Shown piece after piece: positions 59,564-64,000 of a DNA stretch of 64,000 nt. The stretch's first letter is position 1. Each line of letters begins with the position of its first letter. The stretch is from Opitutaceae bacterium (GTDB lineage: Bacteria; Verrucomicrobiota; Verrucomicrobiia; Opitutales; Opitutaceae), in contig JANQKV010000060.1 of the NCBI GenBank assembly GCA_028280945.1, positions 1 through 64,000 of the forward strand. Reading direction: 5' to 3'. The translations under genes were made by a program, and so were the position numbers. The notes under the pieces are model-generated. The model saw nothing but the letters and a program-made list of their open reading frames with translations. It had not been told where the DNA came from and searched no databases.

Positions 59564-60703
59564 TCAGCCTCCCCAGGGCGAGATGTCGTCGAGGGCCGGC
59601 AGGATGAGCCGGCGCAGTTCGAGGAAATCGAGTATGCCGGTGTGGCGATAGATGATCTCGCCCTTTTCGTTGACCACGAGGGTATGGGGCAGGGCGCCGC
59701 CCCATTCGGGATCAATGGCCTCGATATTGGCGTATTTGTCGGTATCACCAAAGATGTAGTTTCTCATCGAAGCGTGCTGTTTCTGGAGAAACCGGAGTGC
59801 CTTGTCTTCCATCTTGGGATACTCGGCGGCGATGGTGACCATCTCGAAATCGCGGCCGCGGAAACGGATGTTGGTTTCGACCAGATCGGGAAACTCAGCC
59901 ACGCAGGGGCCGCACCACGTGGCCCAAACGTTGATCAGGCGGATTTTGCCGGAATCCTTGTTTTCGCGCAGGGCGACGAAGTCGGCCGCGGTGGCCTGCT
60001 CGAGGGTGACCGGTTCCTTCTTTAGGTTCTCCGCCCAGGTCTTGTTGTAGCCCTCAGCCTTTTCGGCCCATTTGACCGAGCAACCGAAGGCGGGTGTGGT
60101 TTCCCGTTCGAGCGCCTGGCCGGCGAGCAGATTGTCGAGCACGTTGCGCAGGGTGTGCTCCTTCACGTAGGCCGGATATTCGGCGTCGTCGATGCGGCCC
60201 TGGAAGACGAGTTTGCGGTCTGCGTCGTAGACAAAGACGTGTGGGGTAGCGACGGGGCCGACCTGGCGCGAAAAGGCCTGGGTGGGACCGTCGTCGAGGT
60301 AGGGGAAATTGAAGCCTTTGTGCTCGGCGCGAATCACCATCTCATCGAAGGTGTCGCCGAGATCGGAGTAACCCAGTTCATCGATACGGACCGCTTCGGC
60401 TTTGTTGGGATTCACGGCGACGACCGCGACACCCTTGTCGGTGTAGTCGTTGGTCAGTTCGATCAACCGGTCTTCGTAGAGCTGGGCGGTGGGGCAGTGA
60501 TTCGAGGTGAAGACCAAGGCGAGCAGTTTGGCATCGGCAAATGACTCGGGTGTGTAGGTCTTGCCACTTACGCTGGGCAATTCGAAGTGGGGCAACGGGG
60601 TTCCGATGGCATTGGGTTTGGGAGATTCGCCGTCAGCGGCGAACGATGGGGCGACCAGAACGGCGGCAAAAATGAGGGCGGCAGGGGAGAAAAACCGATT
60701 CAT
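59564..60703 (-). CDS. Exported two-domain thioredoxin-fold protein (AhpC/Redoxin plus TlpA-like)
   Basis: A 379-residue protein with a signal peptide ('AALIFAAVLVAPSFAADGE'). The first thioredoxin-like domain (about 30-215) has a single active-site-like Cys in 'LVFTSNHCPTAQLYEDRL', as in redoxin/peroxiredoxin-like proteins. The second (about 240-375) has a full CxxC in 'INVWATWCGPCVAEFPDLVE' and the cis-Pro region 'GALPHTLVVNEKGEI'. The fusion suggests periplasmic thiol redox work, for example reduction or peroxide handling, with the C-terminal domain recycling the first. It is upstream of the shared bidirectional terminator. Confidence 0.85.
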   Translation of the reverse strand: MNRFFSPAALIFAAVLVAPSFAADGESPKPNAIGTPLPHFELPSVSGKTYTPESFADAKLLALVFTSNHCPTAQLYEDRLIELTNDYTDKGVAVVAVNPNKAEAVRIDELGYSDLGDTFDEMVIRAEHKGFNFPYLDDGPTQAFSRQVGPVATPHVFVYDADRKLVFQGRIDDAEYPAYVKEHTLRNVLDNLLAGQALERETTPAFGCSVKWAEKAEGYNKTWAENLKKEPVTLEQATAADFVALRENKDSGKIRLINVWATWCGPCVAEFPDLVETNIRFRGRDFEMVTIAAEYPKMEDKALRFLQKQHASMRNYIFGDTDKYANIEAIDPEWGGALPHTLVVNEKGEIIYRHTGILDFLELRRLILPALDDISPWGG

Positions 60704-60773
60704 GGCGGCACGGAAGCCCGGGTTGCGGCGCTGCGCAAGTTGCGGCGTCGCTGCCTGTTGAGCAGATGTTGGC

Positions 60774-61307
60774 TCAACCGCGGTTGCGGCGGTAGGTGCT
60801 CTTGGTCAGTGTGGCGTTGAGCGCCACGGTGCCGACGTGGGTAAAGGCCTTTGCCGCGCCCGTGTCTTTGAACAGGGGAATGCCTCCACCGAGCAATACC
60901 GGAACCCGCGTCAGGATTATTTCGTCAACCAAGTCCTCACGCAGAAGACTTTGGATGAGCCTGCCGCCATCAACGTAGAGATTTTTCACCCCCTCGTTCT
61001 CCAGCTCGGTCAAAATGCTCACCGGGGAGCCGTGGTGCAGCTTGACCTTTTTGGCCAAACGCTCGGGCACTGCTGTCAGCGACGTGCTCAACACGTGAAC
61101 CGGCTTTTGGTAGGGCCAGTCCCCAAACGCGACCACGGTTTCAAAGGTGCCCCGGCCCATCAGGATGGCATCGATCCGATTGTTGAATTCCTGCCAGCCA
61201 TAGTCGCTGTTTTCGGGGTTGGGAATGTTGTTCAGCCAGTCGAGTCCACCGCTTTCGTCGGCGATGAAACCATCAAGACTGGTCGCGATGTAGACGATGC
61301 TGTGCAT
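60774..61307 (-). CDS. Dihydrofolate reductase-like (RibD C-terminal domain) protein
   Basis: A 177-residue protein, start ATG 61307. Motifs 'SIVYIATSLDGFIADESGGL', 'DAILMGRGTFETVVAFGDWP', 'GVKNLYVDGGRLIQSLLRED' and 'VDEIILTRVPVLLGGGIPLF' match the RibD_C/YwjB-type family, NADPH-dependent reductases related to DHFR. The substrate is unknown. It is 13 bp downstream of the cupin gene in the same direction. Confidence 0.88.
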   Translation of the reverse strand: MHSIVYIATSLDGFIADESGGLDWLNNIPNPENSDYGWQEFNNRIDAILMGRGTFETVVAFGDWPYQKPVHVLSTSLTAVPERLAKKVKLHHGSPVSILTELENEGVKNLYVDGGRLIQSLLREDLVDEIILTRVPVLLGGGIPLFKDTGAAKAFTHVGTVALNATLTKSTYRRNRG

Positions 61308-61320
61308 GACGCCCTGAGTC

Positions 61321-61698
61321 TCAAATCGGCCGCAGTTGGTCGTCGAGGCTCCTGGTGAGTTCGGATTGCTCCGTCCCGGTGTGCGCGGTCTGCTTCTTCT
61401 CAAACACGAGCACGTGGCACTCCTCGTTGGCGATGGGACGGTGACGCACGCCGGCCGGAATCACGCAAAGTTCGCCGGCGTCTAGCGTGAGGGTCTGCGC
61501 TTCCAGTTCGATGGTCAGATGCCCCTTGATCACAAGAAACAGTTCGTCCTCGTGATCGTGGGCATGCCAGACGAACTCGCCTTTCAGTTTGGCGATTTTC
61601 GCCAAGTGAGTGCCATCGAGCCCCCCGATCACGCGGGGCGACCAATGCTCGTCGAGCTTGGCAAATTTTTCGGCGAGATTGATTTTGGTGATCATCAC
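61321..61698 (-). CDS. Single-domain cupin protein
   Basis: A 125-residue protein with both cupin motifs: 'FVWHAHDHEDELFLVIKGHL' (His-x-His...Glu) and 'LCVIPAGVRHRPIANEECHV' with the second metal-binding His. A typical length for small cupins, which often bind Mn, Fe or Zn; catalytic or sugar-binding roles are possible. Probably co-transcribed with the RibD-like gene. Confidence 0.85.
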   Translation of the reverse strand: MMITKINLAEKFAKLDEHWSPRVIGGLDGTHLAKIAKLKGEFVWHAHDHEDELFLVIKGHLTIELEAQTLTLDAGELCVIPAGVRHRPIANEECHVLVFEKKQTAHTGTEQSELTRSLDDQLRPI

Positions 61699-61749
61699 GG
61701 AGCCATCATGAACTCCATGACCCCGCGTCGTCGAAGCCGGAGTGCGGAT

Positions 61750-62778
61750 CTATACTTCCGAGTTTTTCTTCATGTAGGCCAGCAGCTCGTCAACCTGGCA
61801 GTGGCACAGGGCGGTGTAGGTGTCGGAAGCGCCGTAGTAGATGGAGATGCGGCCGGTCTTGGCGTCGGTGAGGGCGGAGACAGGGAAGCAGACGTTGGGC
61901 ACGAATCCACGGGTCTCGTAGTCCTTCTCCGGCGTCAGCAGATAGTCCCGGGTGCGGTAGAGCACTTTCTCCGGTCGATCGAGATCGTGGAGGGAGGCGC
62001 CGATGGAGTAGACGTAGCCGTTGCACGTGCCGGTAACCCCGTGATAGAACACCAGCCAACCTTCCGAGGTCTCGATGGGGATGGGGCCGGCGCCGATCTT
62101 GAGGCTTTGCCACCAACCGCTGCCGCCCGCTTTCATGACCAGGCGGTGTTTGCCCCAGTAAACCAGGTCTTTCGAGTGGCTCAGGATGACATCGCCGAAG
62201 GGAGTGTGGGCGCTGTCCGACGGTCGGGAAAACAGGACGTATTCACCGTTGATCTTGCGGGGGAAGAGCACGCCGTTGCGGTTGAACGGCATCAGCGGGT
62301 TCTCGAGGCGAATGAAGGTTTTAAAATCCTTGGTGCGGCCCATGCCGATGGAGGCGCCGGGGAAGTCATCACACCAAGTGATGTAATACCAGCTGCCGAG
62401 TTTCACGACGCGCGGGTCGTAACCGTAGGAAGGCGTGGCCGGCTTGCCGTTCTCGTCGACCCACTTGATGGGCTTGTCGTTGATCTTGAAATTCAGTCCG
62501 TCGGGCGAAGTGCCGAAGTGCAGGGCAGCGCGGCTGTTGCGGCCGTCAGCGCGGAACACGCCCGCGAAACCCTTGCCGAAAGGCACCGGCGCGGAGTTGT
62601 AGACGCGGGCCGTGTTGGGGGTGGGATTCCAGCCAATCAACGGATTGGCGCTGCTGCGCCACATGACGTGGGGATCGCCCTTAGGTTTTTCTTCCCAGGG
62701 AATGTTGGGCAGGTTGCGGCCAATGATGGTGGTGGTGGATTTCGGAGCGGACTCTTTCACGATGAAATCGGGTTGCAA
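61750..62778 (-). CDS. Glycoside hydrolase/phosphorylase family 130 protein
   Basis: A 342-residue five-bladed beta-propeller-type enzyme. It shows GH130 patterns: 'RVYNSAPVPFGKGFAGVFRA', 'SYGYDPRVVKLGSWYYITWC', 'MPFNRNGVLFPRKINGEYVL' and 'GWLVFYHGVTGTCNGYVYSI'. Family members phosphorolyse beta-mannosidic linkages to give mannose 1-phosphate. No signal peptide, so it is cytoplasmic, as expected of mannan-oligosaccharide phosphorylases. The exact oligosaccharide is uncertain. Confidence 0.88.
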   Translation of the reverse strand: MQPDFIVKESAPKSTTTIIGRNLPNIPWEEKPKGDPHVMWRSSANPLIGWNPTPNTARVYNSAPVPFGKGFAGVFRADGRNSRAALHFGTSPDGLNFKINDKPIKWVDENGKPATPSYGYDPRVVKLGSWYYITWCDDFPGASIGMGRTKDFKTFIRLENPLMPFNRNGVLFPRKINGEYVLFSRPSDSAHTPFGDVILSHSKDLVYWGKHRLVMKAGGSGWWQSLKIGAGPIPIETSEGWLVFYHGVTGTCNGYVYSIGASLHDLDRPEKVLYRTRDYLLTPEKDYETRGFVPNVCFPVSALTDAKTGRISIYYGASDTYTALCHCQVDELLAYMKKNSEV

Positions 62779-62941
62779 TGAGAGGGCAGGTAAGTGGCAA
62801 ACCGGTCGGCGGGTCGATGATGGTGCTTGTGAACGTCTAGTAGGCGGCGGTGGAGGCTTTGGTGTCGCGGGGTGTTTTCGATGCGATTACTTGCAGTTGG
62901 GGGGTTGTCTGCTGGTAGTGAAAGCGGATTTCCCAATCGTA

Positions 62942-64000
62942 ATGATTACTCTGCTTCGTCCCCTCCGCTTCATTGTCCTTGTTTTCGTCACGACCGGCAT
63001 GTCTTGGGCTGGTCCTGATGCCGAACTGGCCGCCGAACGCGCCGACTGGGACGAGATTCGTCTGCTGTCCCATGCCAAGGATCTGCATGATTCTTTCCTG
63101 ACGCTCGACACTCACCTTGATGTGCCGATCGTGCTGCGCCGGCCCGGATTCGACATCAGCCAGGAGCACTCCTGGGTGGATGATGCAAGCCAGGTGGATT
63201 TCCCGCGCATGCGGAAGGGTGGACTCGATGGCGGGTTCTTTGTTGTGTTTGTGCGGCAGGGGCCGCTGACCTTGGAACGGCGTTTGCAGGCAGTCGACGA
63301 AGGCATGCTGATCACGCGCTTGATTCGCGAGACCACCGAGGTGCACGCCGATTTAGCGGGATTGGCCACCACTCCGCGGGAGGCGAGACGGCTGCGTGAG
63401 GAAGGCAAACACGTTGTCTTCATGGGGATCGAGAACGGCTACGTGATTGGGCGGAACGTTGATCTGTTGGAGCAGTATTACGATCTGGGCGTGCGCTATT
63501 TCGGTCTCGTGCACACGCGCAACAACGACCTGGCCGATTCCTCCACCGATCGAGGTGGGCCTCAGCACTACGGGCTCTCCGACATGGGCCGGGCGGTCGT
63601 CGACGAATGCAATCGCCTGGGCATGATGATCGATGTCTCCCATGCCTCGGATAAAACCGTCTGGGATGTGCTGGAACGATCGAAAGCCCCGTTGCTGGCT
63701 TCACACAGCGGGAGCTATGCCATGTACCCGCACGCCCGAAACCTGAACGACCCCCTGCTTCGGCAAATCGCGGCGGGCGGTGGCGTGGTGCAGATGAATT
63801 TCTTCAGCCTGTATTTGATGGACACCGTGCCCGATGCAGAGCGTGACGCCGAAATCGACGCCTGGCGGGAGCGTTATGCTACTCCTCAGCCACTCCCGAT
63901 GGACGTCGATATCCAACGTCGGATTGAGATCAACCAGATCCGGGGTCGCTATCCGTCCATGCATTCGGACTTGCCCACGGCCGTGGACCATATCGACCAC
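62942..64000 (+). CDS. Exported membrane dipeptidase, M19 family (3' partial)
   Basis: An open frame of 353 codons runs off the right edge. ATG 62942 gives a signal peptide ('FIVLVFVTTGMSWAGPDA'). The dinuclear zinc ligands of renal dipeptidase-like enzymes are all visible: His58 and Asp60 ('LTLDTHLDVPI'), Glu164 ('VVFMGIENGYVIG'), His234 ('MMIDVSHASDKTV') and His255 ('LLASHSGSYAMYPHARN'). The protein continues 'IRGRYPSMHSDLPTAVDHID' at the edge, close to the usual C-terminal part. It cleaves dipeptides, probably outside the cytoplasm, for peptide or cell-wall recycling. Confidence 0.92.
   Translation, partial: MITLLRPLRFIVLVFVTTGMSWAGPDAELAAERADWDEIRLLSHAKDLHDSFLTLDTHLDVPIVLRRPGFDISQEHSWVDDASQVDFPRMRKGGLDGGFFVVFVRQGPLTLERRLQAVDEGMLITRLIRETTEVHADLAGLATTPREARRLREEGKHVVFMGIENGYVIGRNVDLLEQYYDLGVRYFGLVHTRNNDLADSSTDRGGPQHYGLSDMGRAVVDECNRLGMMIDVSHASDKTVWDVLERSKAPLLASHSGSYAMYPHARNLNDPLLRQIAAGGGVVQMNFFSLYLMDTVPDAERDAEIDAWRERYATPQPLPMDVDIQRRIEINQIRGRYPSMHSDLPTAVDHIDH

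Overview
The window looks like a chromosome segment of a Verrucomicrobia bacterium, probably Opitutaceae-like. This is inferred from GC-rich genes that use TTG/GTG starts and tight ATGA/GTGA overlaps, an exosortase locus, DUF1800/DUF1501 pairs, multi-copy S9 peptidase-like proteins, and a DUF3450-ExbB-ExbB-ExbD-TonB-TPR operon. No rRNA or marker gene fixes the taxonomy.

Layout. (1) 1-16.1 kb, host: a TPR protein, exosortase, small membrane protein and EpsI-like protein form one overlapping operon. A polysaccharide locus follows (two leftward glycosyltransferases, a flippase and a degenerate receiver; rightward a Mn pyrophosphatase, a GT4, an O-antigen ligase-like protein and a small anchored protein). 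Next come a nitric-oxide-type sensor, H-NOX, and a large hybrid kinase that starts with an HNOBA domain. (2) 16.1-38.7 kb: a lower-GC mosaic integrative mobilizable element of 22,545 bp inserted at the 3' end of a tRNA-Glu gene and bounded by 21-bp att repeats. Its backbone has an integrase, an excisionase-like protein, an ECF-like sigma factor, a VirD4/TraG coupling protein, an oriT-like region, MobC and a MOBP-type relaxase. No other type IV secretion genes are seen. AT-rich cargo includes membrane proteins of unknown role, a TIR-like NAD-hydrolase-type protein, two exported nucleases and a DUF4365 protein. (3) 38.8-64 kb, host: a lipoprotein, a DUF1800/DUF1501/pseudopilin-like trio, an esterase, three paralogous TonB-C proteins joined to a TonB/ExbBD operon, two tandem S9-like proteins without the nucleophilic serine, a two-domain thioredoxin-like protein, a RibD-like reductase, a cupin, a GH130 phosphorylase and a truncated M19 dipeptidase.

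The most notable finding is in the mobile element. It carries two separate tyrosine-recombinase integration modules with the same attP geometry. Module 1 was used at tRNA-Glu. Module 2 (P4-type integrase, AlpA-like protein) has an apparently unrecombined attP built on the 3' end of a tRNA-Leu. Both show 12-bp-period arm repeats about 130 bp beyond the CCA side of the core and about 55 bp on the other side. The first integrase reads in frame through its att core, so excision would swap its 9-residue tail for a 63-residue tail encoded at the far end of the element. A third, FimB-sized recombinase gene is bracketed by inverted core-like sites.
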